This document shows positions 27,142 to 34,229 of a stretch of 45,182 nucleotides of DNA, piece by piece. This DNA comes from Planctomycetota bacterium. Its GTDB lineage: Bacteria; Planctomycetota; Planctomycetia; Pirellulales; Pirellulaceae. A model generated the notes under the pieces. It did no database searches. It had not been told where the DNA came from and saw only the letters and a program-made list of their open reading frames with translations. The position numbers were made by a program, and so were the translations under genes. Where the stretch lies: positions 1 through 45,182 of the forward strand of contig JACTND010000111.1 in NCBI GenBank assembly GCA_014584305.1. The letters run 5' to 3'. How positions within the stretch are numbered: position 1 is the first letter of the stretch; the number at the start of each line of letters is the position of its first letter.

Positions 27142-27332
27142 CCGTTAGCCGCAGCTGGGTAGTATCGCTGTACCCTGCGTCTCAAAACTCCCTGACCTTG
27201 GCGCCTAGTGGAAACGTTTCGGTGCGCCGTGCTGTCCATCCAAATACGTAATCTCGGAACGGTGGTTCCAACCGCAGTCGCGATCTGGATTGACCATGAT
27301 CCAATGTCAAATAAACAATAGCAATTATTGCT

Positions 27333-27593
27333 TTAGGCCCCGCAAATTCCAGTTGGCTCGCCGTCATCGCGACACCTCGAATCGAGAATCTGAACGTCTC
27401 GCCCGCGCGTGGCGGTCAGTTCTAACCTCAGGATCGGCTTGGGTTCGTTTATCGCCCGCATGGACGCTGCCGGTTCGGCATCGTGGGACCGCTCGATGAT
27501 CTCGCAGAAGCGGGCCAGGAATTCCACTAATTCGCGCTACCGAGGCCGCAGGCTCAGCCGTTCATTGATGGCGTTGATGTGCTGAGTGCTCAT
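27333..27593 (-). pseudogene. Remnant of a type III restriction enzyme / DEAD-box subunit
   Basis: Read from the ATG at 27593, the frame gives HINAINERLSLRPR, then a TAG at 27537-27539, then in the same frame RELVEFLARFCEII and a short tail. This resembles the start of type III restriction subunit R proteins (ISxRLSLRPPQRxxLEILxRVxEI), as remembered. The stop falls where the family has Gln, so CAG to TAG is the simplest change. A few codons on, the sequence jumps to ILRLELTATRGRDVQ, like the TAT motif region of the helicase, which suggests a large internal deletion. The rest of the 27142-27651 gap contains no recognisable intact gene. Confidence 0.45.
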
Positions 27594-27651
27594 GCAGTAG
27601 CTCCCGGCTTAACCGCTAAGTCGGCATGAGCGCCAAGAGGGGAAGAAAGGA

Positions 27652-28020
27652 TTATGCGTTTGATGCCTTGTTTGCGAAGGGAAAGTTGAAATTGATCAGC
27701 AGGCCCATGTGGAGTTTTGTGGTCTTGAGATATAACATGATTTGAGCGGAGTGGAGCGGCGTAAGAGCTTCCACAGCTTTGAGTTCTATAATCAGCCGGC
27801 TACCCACGAGCAGGTCCAAACGTCGTTCGCCAACGGTGTGTCTTTTGTATTCCACGCCGATAGCTTTCTGCGGTCAAAAGGGACACTCCGCAGCTTCCGC
27901 TCTATCGCCGAGGCTTCCTCACAAACACTCTCGAGATACCCCGGCCCCAAGCAGACGATGAACCTCAATCGCAGCGCCAATTACCGTATTCGCCAATTCA
28001 TCAGTTTCTGTATCGGGTTC
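27652..28020 (-). pseudogene. GxxExxY-family gene broken by two frameshifts
   Basis: Three frames joined in order rebuild a GxxExxY protein: TVIGAAIEVHRLLGAG, then YLESVCEEASAIERKLRSVPFD, then QKAIGVEYKRHTVGERRLDL and on to IIELKAVEALTPLHSAQIMLYL. The first shift falls in a GGGG run (near 27937) and the second in a TTTT run (near 27875); removing one base from each restores a single frame. These small nuclease-like proteins have no proven function that I know. Two homopolymer errors could also come from sequencing, so decay is likely but not certain. Confidence 0.65.
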
Positions 28021-28138
28021 TCGATGATTCCACCTGCCTTCGCGTTCTTGGCGTCTTGGCGGTTTTCCCCTTCCAGACATTCGCACGATGTTCGCAATCG
28101 GGCCATTCTTGGGCGAAAATCAAACGTGTGCGATCGCG

Positions 28139-30478
28139 CTATTGAGAACCCTTGACCGTGAACGTCGCGTGAAAACCGGTCTCGTAGTTGGCGTTGCGAC
28201 CCATTGCCGCTTGCAGGTGTAGATACCGTTCACCACCGAATTCCTCGACAAACCAGGTTACTTTGCCGGGGACATCGTTACCGGCATCGTCGTGAATCGC
28301 GGCGGACACACTAGGCTTAGGCGCCCCCTCGTGCAGGAATTCCTGAATCTCGCCACCGAGAATAATCCGCGTGTTGATGCGCTGGTTGGCGGTTCGGTCC
28401 TCGCTGTACATGTTCCAACCCGTTACATGAAATCCCTTTTCCCAACGGACTTCTACCGTAAGCGAGCCTGTTGTCGCGTCGAACGCATTGTTCGTTGATT
28501 CGTTGGGGACAGGAGTGGGTGGAAACACGCGCAGTGCAGGATCACCAATGAGAATTCGGTTCGAGCCGCCTATTTGCATAATCGGTCCGAAATCGTACGC
28601 CGAATCTCCAACCCGTGCCAACTTCAAGTTTGGCAGACCATCGGCCTGAAAAAAGATGTCATCATAGGTTGACTTGATGGCTTCGCCCAAGGTTGCACCG
28701 TGCAACAAGGCAAACTGCTGTTCCATCATCGCGGACATCCCGTGGTTCGACGCGATCGGCACCAACAATGCCGCGGCACCCGCATCGATCAGCGCCAAGG
28801 AGAGTGCTTCATCGGGTTCCATCTCGTACAGCACAACGTGATCGCTCCGGCCGAACGTCGAGACAATATCCGCCTCGACAAACACCCTTCGGCAGGCACC
28901 GCTATGGCAGGTGCCGCTCCAGATAATCGGCGAGTTCAATTTCAACTTGCGGAATCGGTCGGCCTTAATGCGCAGCATTTCGTGATTCGGATCGTGGCCG
29001 ACTTTCGCCGGGTCAAACGGCCATTGTTTCGAGCGATCCGCGTTTCGGAGGTCATCGAAGAGCCAAATGCCCTGCGGATCGCCATTCCCCGACATAGAAA
29101 TCACCGATGCCGACTCGAGCGCCGACAGGTTTTTATCGACGAATGTCAACACCTCGGGATCCGCGGTCTGGATTCCAAAGTAGATTTGCAGTCCCCGAAA
29201 TCCAGCAACCTGCTGATGGAAACCAATGGCGTTTTCATAACGAGTCGATACCATGCCGCCCCCCGCGACCGCCGTTGTTATCCATTGTCGATTTGATAGG
29301 CCTTGCTGATGAAGCCGCTCGATGCGGTCCCATAACAGGTTGACCCCCTCGCCATCGCGCGCCGTCAAATAACCCCAAGCGAAATCCGCAGCTAGATCGT
29401 TGTCTAGTGTCGGTGACATCAAAAACACTTGCCGTTGGAAGTTGACATCGAGCAATTCGGGTGGGATTACAAACAGGACATTCCGCGGCCGCAGCTTGGC
29501 AATCGTGAATTTGAGGGCATCAAAGTCGGCACCGTCACATTCATAAAAATGAGCACTGTGAAACTGTCTGACTCTTGCGGCCACCTCTCGAAATCCATCG
29601 TGCGCGGCAAGGTCGTTCTGCAAACCAACAGCAACAACCAAGTATCCATCGCGTTGATTGGAGTTGAATTCACTTGCTACTTTGCCGTCCCCATAGGGTG
29701 GCTTGCGATTGGGCGACGGATTGCTAATCGACTGTTGCTGGATTGAGTCTGGATCAGCCAGCAACCTCTCGATCGTCGATTTGTACGGGCTGACCGGATT
29801 CGCCGTCAGCATTCTATCCCAGACATCGTGCGCTTCGGCCCGCTGGCCGAGTGTCCATTTGGCCATGGCGATGATCTGCAGGATCGTTTCTTCATCAGGC
29901 TGTTGAAACTCCTCCATCCACCACTCGCCCGCCTGGATCGCCTCCTGATGCCTTCCGGCGTTGCTCAAGGCCGCGGTTCGGTAGAAGCCTGCGGAGTGCC
30001 GTTGTTCTCGCGTTGTTTGGGGATGCTCGATGACTTGAGCCAGAATCCTGGCAGCCTCGCGGAACTCTGCTGTTCGATCGGCACCGATGCCTTGGCGATC
30101 TTGCGACTGGAAATCGGCAAGGCCTCGAGCCAGCAGTTCGCCTGGCGTCTCGTCGCTGTCTTGTAAGCTAACGTACTGGTATGGGCTATTTGAAGTGGAG
30201 CAATTGGCGGACGACAAACCGGAATTGCCGTGAACCGTTGTACGGTTTGATGCGGAGAAATCGACTAGAGTTACGATACGATCTTGGCTGTAAACTCCAA
30301 ACAGAGTTGGCAAACCGTCCGGCGTCATTCCGCGTGAAACGGCACCGCGCGGTTCGTCTTGAGTTGACCAATGGCATGTACCAATGATGATTGCGAAACA
30401 TACCGCTAAACCACCCACGGCACATTTTATTCGCCGATACAATCCGGCTCTGTAGGCTGCACCAAAAGACGTTGTCAT
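28139..30478 (-). CDS. Large C25-like (caspase-fold) protein with an altered active site
   Basis: From the ATG at 30478 the protein has 779 residues. A hydrophobic anchor or signal (CAVGGLAVCFAIIIG) lies near 19-33. A helical, TPR-like region spans about 140-245, then an alpha/beta part with LVVAVGLQND, RPRNVLFVIPPELL and DFAWGYLTARDG as in gingipain-type C25 peptidases, and a closing LIGDPALRVFPP, also typical of that family. The Cys block is IIWSGTCHSGACRR (about 519-531). The usual His block (SGHG) reads SMSGNGDPQG (461-470), with Asn in place of His, so activity is doubtful. A C-terminal beta domain follows. Exported or membrane-bound role is inferred. Confidence 0.5.
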   Translation of the reverse strand: MTTSFGAAYRAGLYRRIKCAVGGLAVCFAIIIGTCHWSTQDEPRGAVSRGMTPDGLPTLFGVYSQDRIVTLVDFSASNRTTVHGNSGLSSANCSTSNSPYQYVSLQDSDETPGELLARGLADFQSQDRQGIGADRTAEFREAARILAQVIEHPQTTREQRHSAGFYRTAALSNAGRHQEAIQAGEWWMEEFQQPDEETILQIIAMAKWTLGQRAEAHDVWDRMLTANPVSPYKSTIERLLADPDSIQQQSISNPSPNRKPPYGDGKVASEFNSNQRDGYLVVAVGLQNDLAAHDGFREVAARVRQFHSAHFYECDGADFDALKFTIAKLRPRNVLFVIPPELLDVNFQRQVFLMSPTLDNDLAADFAWGYLTARDGEGVNLLWDRIERLHQQGLSNRQWITTAVAGGGMVSTRYENAIGFHQQVAGFRGLQIYFGIQTADPEVLTFVDKNLSALESASVISMSGNGDPQGIWLFDDLRNADRSKQWPFDPAKVGHDPNHEMLRIKADRFRKLKLNSPIIWSGTCHSGACRRVFVEADIVSTFGRSDHVVLYEMEPDEALSLALIDAGAAALLVPIASNHGMSAMMEQQFALLHGATLGEAIKSTYDDIFFQADGLPNLKLARVGDSAYDFGPIMQIGGSNRILIGDPALRVFPPTPVPNESTNNAFDATTGSLTVEVRWEKGFHVTGWNMYSEDRTANQRINTRIILGGEIQEFLHEGAPKPSVSAAIHDDAGNDVPGKVTWFVEEFGGERYLHLQAAMGRNANYETGFHATFTVKGSQ

Positions 30479-30868
30479 GACATTCTCACCGGTCGTCATA
30501 AAATACAATGCTGAATCTTTCCCGCCGCAACTGCGTGGCGAGCGGCGCGCGGGTCCAATTTGAAGGAATGGGCCAATTGGTGTTTGCTTCTATCCAGACC
30601 CCAGTCATTACCCATATGTTACCAGAGGTTCAACCTCGAAAGTGTGCCACGTATGAAAATGGCCATTCGCGAGGTCTTCACACGAGGGCGGAAGCCCATC
30701 CATCACCAAAGCCAATCGTTCAACGGTTTCGCCGCCAGTTGCTCATGCCGTATTCGGGACCATATACAACTCAGGAACGATGACCTGCCAATGAATCGAA
30801 AACACGAGCAGGGCTTAACAGAAAAGACAATTCCAGCGACAGCGAACGGTTTTGCGTGTTTTCTCAAG
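30479..30868. other. Intergenic gap with no recognised feature
   Basis: The gap between the C25-like gene and the tRNA holds short frames on both strands, none with a recognisable product or ribosome site. The promoter of the leftward C25-like gene must lie here, but no clear -35/-10 pair was found. Confidence 0.4.
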
Positions 30869-30943
30869 TCGGGGCGACAAGATTTGAACTTGCGACCTCT
30901 ACGTCCCGAACGTAGCGCTCTAGCCAGGCTGAGCTACGCCCCG
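30869..30943 (-). tRNA. tRNA-Pro with anticodon CGG
   Basis: On the minus strand the 75 bases fold as a normal cloverleaf: acceptor arms CGGGGCG and CGCCCCG with discriminator A, a D-arm GCTC/GAGC, an anticodon stem CTACG/CGTAG with loop TTCGGGA (anticodon CGG, reading CCG), and a T-arm with GTTCAAAT. CCA is not encoded. No other tRNA is nearby. Confidence 0.95.
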
Positions 30944-31100
30944 ATGTCTGTCCAGTGTAACGAACGCCTCATGCCGGTCAATGGCAGGCGAATAGTTGGA
31001 CAGCGCTCAGCCGATAATGACTGAACTTTTTTCTCGCATCTTTGGCACTACACATTTTGATTGGTAGCACCAGCAGTTAAAGTGCCCGTCAACGTACTCC

Positions 31101-31150
31101 CCACTCTCTCCGTTGTCTGCCGCAGAGGCGGCTGCCAACGGAGAGAGTGG
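31101..31150. repeat. Long perfect hairpin, REP-like element
   Basis: The 15-base arms 31101-31115 and 31136-31150 are perfectly complementary (CCACTCTCTCCGTTG and its complement). Inside, GCCGC (31119-31123) pairs with GCGGC (31128-31132) around an AGAG loop, with a 3-by-3 internal loop between the two stems. It lies between the tRNA and the his promoter, outside any gene, and has no T-run, so it looks like a palindromic repeat rather than a terminator. Confidence 0.7.
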
Positions 31151-31197
31151 CCTGCGGGAGGGGCTATTGGTTCACGTTTATCCTGCAATCTGCTTCA

Positions 31198-31288
31198 CCC
31201 ACGAGATAAACTCGTGGGGGTCGTTGGACAATTGAGTTACGAAAACGTGAAACCTTCTTGGCGCTGGACCGGCTAGCCAATCCGGTCC
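31198..31288. repeat. Two further hairpins upstream of the his promoter
   Basis: CCCACGAG (31198-31205) pairs with CTCGTGGG (31211-31218) around ATAAA, and GGACCGG (31266-31272) pairs with CCGGTCC (31282-31288). Together with the 50-base hairpin just before, three unrelated palindromes cluster within 190 bases. The remaining 31289-31500 shows nothing I can identify. Confidence 0.5.
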
Positions 31289-31502
31289 CGCCGAGAACGC
31301 GCATGCCTTCCTGTGTTCGACCAGATCCGCTTTTTTCAGGTTCGCAGATTACCATCAAGATTGACCGCCGAACAACAAATGGCCGGATGCATGGCGGACA
31401 ACAACGTCTTGGAACCAGCTACAAACCGTCGGGCCGTTTCTGCTTGTGTCTGGCGTGGGGATTTGCGTTGGGGTTCGTCATTCTGGCATTGTTGGCCAAG
31501 CG

Positions 31503-31531
31503 TTGACAGAATCCAACCTTTCGCTCATAAT
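31503..31531 (+). promoter_or_regulatory. Promoter of the histidine operon
   Basis: TTGACA (31503-31508) is a perfect -35 box. After exactly 17 bases comes CATAAT (31526-31531), one base off the TATAAT consensus. Transcription would be expected to start at about 31538, which is the A of the leader peptide ATG, so the leader may be translated from a leaderless message. Nothing else in the 1.1-kb gap before hisG looks as much like a housekeeping promoter. Confidence 0.75.
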
Positions 31532-31537
31532 ACGGAC

Positions 31538-31597
31538 ATGATCTTTACTTGCGAAAACTCGTTGCATCATCGCCATCACCATGTACTAAGGTGTTGA
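31538..31597 (+). CDS. hisL: Histidine operon leader peptide, five His codons
   Basis: A 19-codon frame, ATG at 31538 and TGA at 31595-31597, encodes MIFTCENSL, then His-His-Arg-His-His-His, then VLRC. Five of six successive codons (31565-31582) are CAT or CAC, the signature of a his leader peptide that makes the ribosome stall when charged tRNA-His is scarce. It sits directly behind the promoter and before a terminator hairpin upstream of hisG. No Shine-Dalgarno sequence precedes it; the predicted start of transcription coincides with the ATG. The peptide itself is presumed to have no function. Its length and position fit the known his leader of enterobacteria, though the sequence differs. 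Confidence 0.8.
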   Translation: MIFTCENSLHHRHHHVLRC

Positions 31598-31604
31598 CGC
31601 AAGG

Positions 31605-31640
31605 GGTCTAGCTGCGATTGGAATTACGGAAACGCTGGCC
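31605..31640 (+). promoter_or_regulatory. Candidate antiterminator of the his attenuator
   Basis: GGTCTAGC (31605-31612) can pair with GCTGGCC (31634-31640), the 5' arm of the terminator, through seven base pairs with one bulged U and one G-U pair. It starts 8 bases after the leader stop codon. A ribosome stalled at the His codons would leave it free, whereas one at the stop codon would cover it, which is the arrangement the classical model needs. An alternative competing pair is ATCGC (31569-31573) with GCGAT (31614-31618). Hand-drawn; folding energy was not computed. Confidence 0.5.
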
Positions 31641-31663
31641 GCTTGTGGCCAGCGTTTTTTTTT
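31631..31663 (+). terminator. Intrinsic terminator (attenuator) before hisG
   Basis: AACGCTGGCC (31631-31640) and GGCCAGCGTT (31647-31656) form a perfect 10-bp stem around the loop GCTTGT, followed directly by seven more T residues (31657-31663). This is a strong intrinsic terminator placed 17 bases before the hisG start, where it can only act as an attenuator. Its 5' arm is also needed by the proposed antiterminator. Confidence 0.88.
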
Positions 31664-31680
31664 GGAAAAAAGGTTACTGC

Positions 31681-32556
31681 ATGTCAACTGAAGATCATTC
31701 GTCAACGCTCCGCTTGGCGATTCCCAAAGGGCGCATGTACGACGCGATCGTCCGTTTGTTGGGCGACGCGGGGATCGAGATACGCGCCAGCGAACGCGAT
31801 TATCGCCCCACAGTTTCGCTGGACTTCATCAACGCCAAAATCCTCAAACCGCGCAATGTGATTGGCATGTTGCAAGCGGGATCGCGGGACATCGGATTCG
31901 CCGGTTGCGATTGGGTGGCCGAGTCCCAAGCGGATTTGGTGGAGTTGTTGGACACCGGCTTGAATCCCGTCCGTCTGGTCGCTGCTGCACCGACGTTCTT
32001 GATCCAGAACGGTCAATTGCCGTCGCGCCGGTTGGTGATTGCGACCGAATACACACGTTTGGCGGAACAATGGATCGCCGCCCGCGGCTTGGATGCAACC
32101 ATCGTGACTACGTTCGGGGCGACAGAGGTCTTTCCGCCCGAAGACGCCGACATAATCATCGACAACTCAGCGACAGGGGCGACCCTGCGGGCCAACGGAT
32201 TGACTGTAATTGACGAGGTCATGCGTTCGACCACTCGGCTCTACGCCAGCCGCCACTGTCTGCAATCCGCACAGCAGGCCCAGCGCGCCGCCGACTTGGC
32301 GATGTTGCTGAAGTCGGTGCTTGAGGCTCGGAGCCGAGTGATGTTGGATTTGAATGTGGCTCAGGATAGACTACACCAGGTGCTGGCCTGTCTGCCGAGT
32401 ATGCGTCAACCGACCATTTCTTCGTTGAGCGAAGACGGTTGGTATGCGATTCGCGCCGCCGTCCCCCGCGCGGAATTGGCTCGCGTCATTCCGCAACTTA
32501 AAGCCGCTGGCGCCTGTGACATCGTGACGACTCGCCCAGAAAAAATCGTGCCCTAA
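31681..32556 (+). CDS. hisG: ATP phosphoribosyltransferase HisG, long form
   Basis: HisG joins ATP and PRPP in the first, committed step of histidine synthesis. The 291-residue product has LRLAIPKGRMYDAIVRLLGDAG at the start, IGFAGCDWVAE, and the PRPP loop region DNSATGATLRANGL. The C-terminal stretch from about 215, ending AELARVIPQLKAAGACDIVTTRPEKIV, is the ACT-like domain that gives histidine feedback control, so this is the long HisG and needs no HisZ. I chose the ATG at 31681, behind AAAAAAGG; a frame extending upstream to 31618 would run through the terminator hairpin and is not credible. It is first in a five-gene operon, 11 bases before hisC-hisB. Confidence 0.95.
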   Translation: MSTEDHSSTLRLAIPKGRMYDAIVRLLGDAGIEIRASERDYRPTVSLDFINAKILKPRNVIGMLQAGSRDIGFAGCDWVAESQADLVELLDTGLNPVRLVAAAPTFLIQNGQLPSRRLVIATEYTRLAEQWIAARGLDATIVTTFGATEVFPPEDADIIIDNSATGATLRANGLTVIDEVMRSTTRLYASRHCLQSAQQAQRAADLAMLLKSVLEARSRVMLDLNVAQDRLHQVLACLPSMRQPTISSLSEDGWYAIRAAVPRAELARVIPQLKAAGACDIVTTRPEKIVP

Positions 32557-32567
32557 GGTTCGGAATC

Positions 32568-34229
32568 ATGACACCTTATCAACCACCGCAACCAAATACC
32601 GAAATTACACTCCGTTTGCATGCCAACGAAACCGTACCGGCGGCGGCTGTCCCGCGCGAAGCGTGGGCCCCAACGACCATCGGCCACTACCCGGATTTCA
32701 CGCGGCTGCAACAATGCATCGGTCGCCACTGGAACTTGGATCCTGCACGCATTGTCGTTACCGCTGGTGGGGACGAAGGAATCGACCGCGTGATGCGGTG
32801 GTCGCGGCGCGGCGCGCGGCGCGAAGTCCTGAGCCACACCCCGGGGTTTCCCATGATCGCCGTGTATTGCCAAAACTCCGGCGGCCTGCTGCGCGAAGAA
32901 CCCTGGTGGCAGGGACCTTTTCCCACTTCGCAATTCTCCGCGCAGATCAACGACCAGACGGCATTGGTCGTGCTCGTCACACCGAACAACCCCACCGGGC
33001 AAGCCATCCCGATCGACGATCAATTGACGGTCGCACGCGAGTCCCAAAAACGGGGTGCCTGGACCTTGATCGACCTGGCGTACGTCGAGTTCGCCGATGA
33101 TGATCCGACGCGGAGACTAGCAGAACTGCCTCAGGTCGTATTGGTGCGCACGCTGTCTAAAGCCTGGGGATTGGCAGGATTGCGCGTGGGGTATTTGATC
33201 GCCCCGGACCGCCAAACAGCTAACGAGTTGCGGAACTTGAGCGGGCCGTTTCCGATCAGCGGACCCTCACTGGCGATTGCCGAAAAGGCCTTCGATTCCG
33301 GATTGGCCGCCATGCAACATACGGTGGCAACCGTGCGTCATCGGCGCGGCGAGTTGTCCGCGCTGATCCGCGCGTGCGGCGGAGAACCTCTCGAGTCGCA
33401 AGGGAATTTTGTCCTGGCCCGCTGGCCCGACGCCGAGCGCATCTGGCGGCGGTTGGCAGACCAGGGAATCGGCGTCCGCTGGTTCGGCGGACAACACGGC
33501 GTCTCTGCCGAATGGTTGCGAATTAGTTGCCCGACCCACGATCTGGACCTGCAACGATTGGCGGGGGCGTTGCATCACGCAATCGGGAACAATGAATGTG
33601 CGCCTGCCACACGCGAAACCGACCGCGACGGTAATGCGACCAACTGCAACGTAGGTGCCGCCGCTTGGCAGCGCGCGACGCGTGAGACGGCGATTGACGT
33701 GGTTGTTCAACTGTATGGTAGCGGCAAACATTCCATCCACACGGGATTGGGTTTTCTCGATCACATGTTGGCGGCGCTCAGTTGCCACAGCCGGATCGAT
33801 ATCGAGTTGCGCTGCCGGGGTGACCTGCACGTGGACGATCATCACTCCGTAGAGGATTGTGCGCTGGCGCTGGGGGAATGTCTCAATCGGGCGCTGGGAG
33901 ACCGCACCGGCATCGAACGATTTGGGACCGCCTACGCGCCGCTTGACGAGAGTCTCGCGCGGTGCGTCGTCGATCTGTCAGGGAGACCGTGGAGTGAAGT
34001 TCATCTCGGATTGCTGCGCGAACGATTGGGGGACGTAGCGAGTGAAAACCTAACGCATTTCTTTCAGTCGTTGGCGGTGATCTTGCGGGCGGCCGTGCAT
34101 ATCGACGTCTTGCGCGGCGCGAACGACCACCACCGCGCGGAAGCGGCGTTCAAAGCATTGGCGTTGGCATTGCGGCAAGCCATCCGCCGTGCTGGCGAAG
34201 GGGTCCCCAGTACGAAAGGGGTCATCTGA
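32568..34229 (+). CDS. hisCB: HisC-HisB fusion: histidinol-phosphate aminotransferase and IGP dehydratase
   Basis: Two enzymes are joined in 553 residues. Residues 1-345 are the PLP-dependent aminotransferase HisC: TPNNPTGQ at 138-145, LIDLAYVEF around 167-175, and the PLP lysine in RTLSKAWGLAGLRVG (Lys198). Residues 346-365 are a linker. Residues 368-553 are imidazoleglycerol-phosphate dehydratase: GFLDHML, the first metal motif DDHHSVED (His425, His426, Glu429), the second NDHHRAEAAFKA (His521, His522, Glu525), and the usual ending PSTKGVI. The enzymes act in neighbouring steps (dehydration, then transamination). No HisN-type phosphatase domain is included. The next ATG overlaps the stop (TGATG), so translation is probably coupled. 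Confidence 0.93.
   Translation: MTPYQPPQPNTEITLRLHANETVPAAAVPREAWAPTTIGHYPDFTRLQQCIGRHWNLDPARIVVTAGGDEGIDRVMRWSRRGARREVLSHTPGFPMIAVYCQNSGGLLREEPWWQGPFPTSQFSAQINDQTALVVLVTPNNPTGQAIPIDDQLTVARESQKRGAWTLIDLAYVEFADDDPTRRLAELPQVVLVRTLSKAWGLAGLRVGYLIAPDRQTANELRNLSGPFPISGPSLAIAEKAFDSGLAAMQHTVATVRHRRGELSALIRACGGEPLESQGNFVLARWPDAERIWRRLADQGIGVRWFGGQHGVSAEWLRISCPTHDLDLQRLAGALHHAIGNNECAPATRETDRDGNATNCNVGAAAWQRATRETAIDVVVQLYGSGKHSIHTGLGFLDHMLAALSCHSRIDIELRCRGDLHVDDHHSVEDCALALGECLNRALGDRTGIERFGTAYAPLDESLARCVVDLSGRPWSEVHLGLLRERLGDVASENLTHFFQSLAVILRAAVHIDVLRGANDHHRAEAAFKALALALRQAIRRAGEGVPSTKGVI

Noticed and set aside
31101..31150. Transcription terminator of the tRNA or an upstream gene
   Set aside because: No T-run follows the hairpin on either strand and no gene ends next to it.
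31618..31680. Longer HisG start at 31618
   Set aside because: The added 21 codons run through the terminator hairpin and T-run, and the ATG at 31681 has its own ribosome site and matches the family start.
31538..31680. T-box riboswitch upstream of hisG
   Set aside because: The leader is only about 140 bases long and I see no T-box core sequence (AGGGUGGNACCGCG); the His codons and terminator explain it better.
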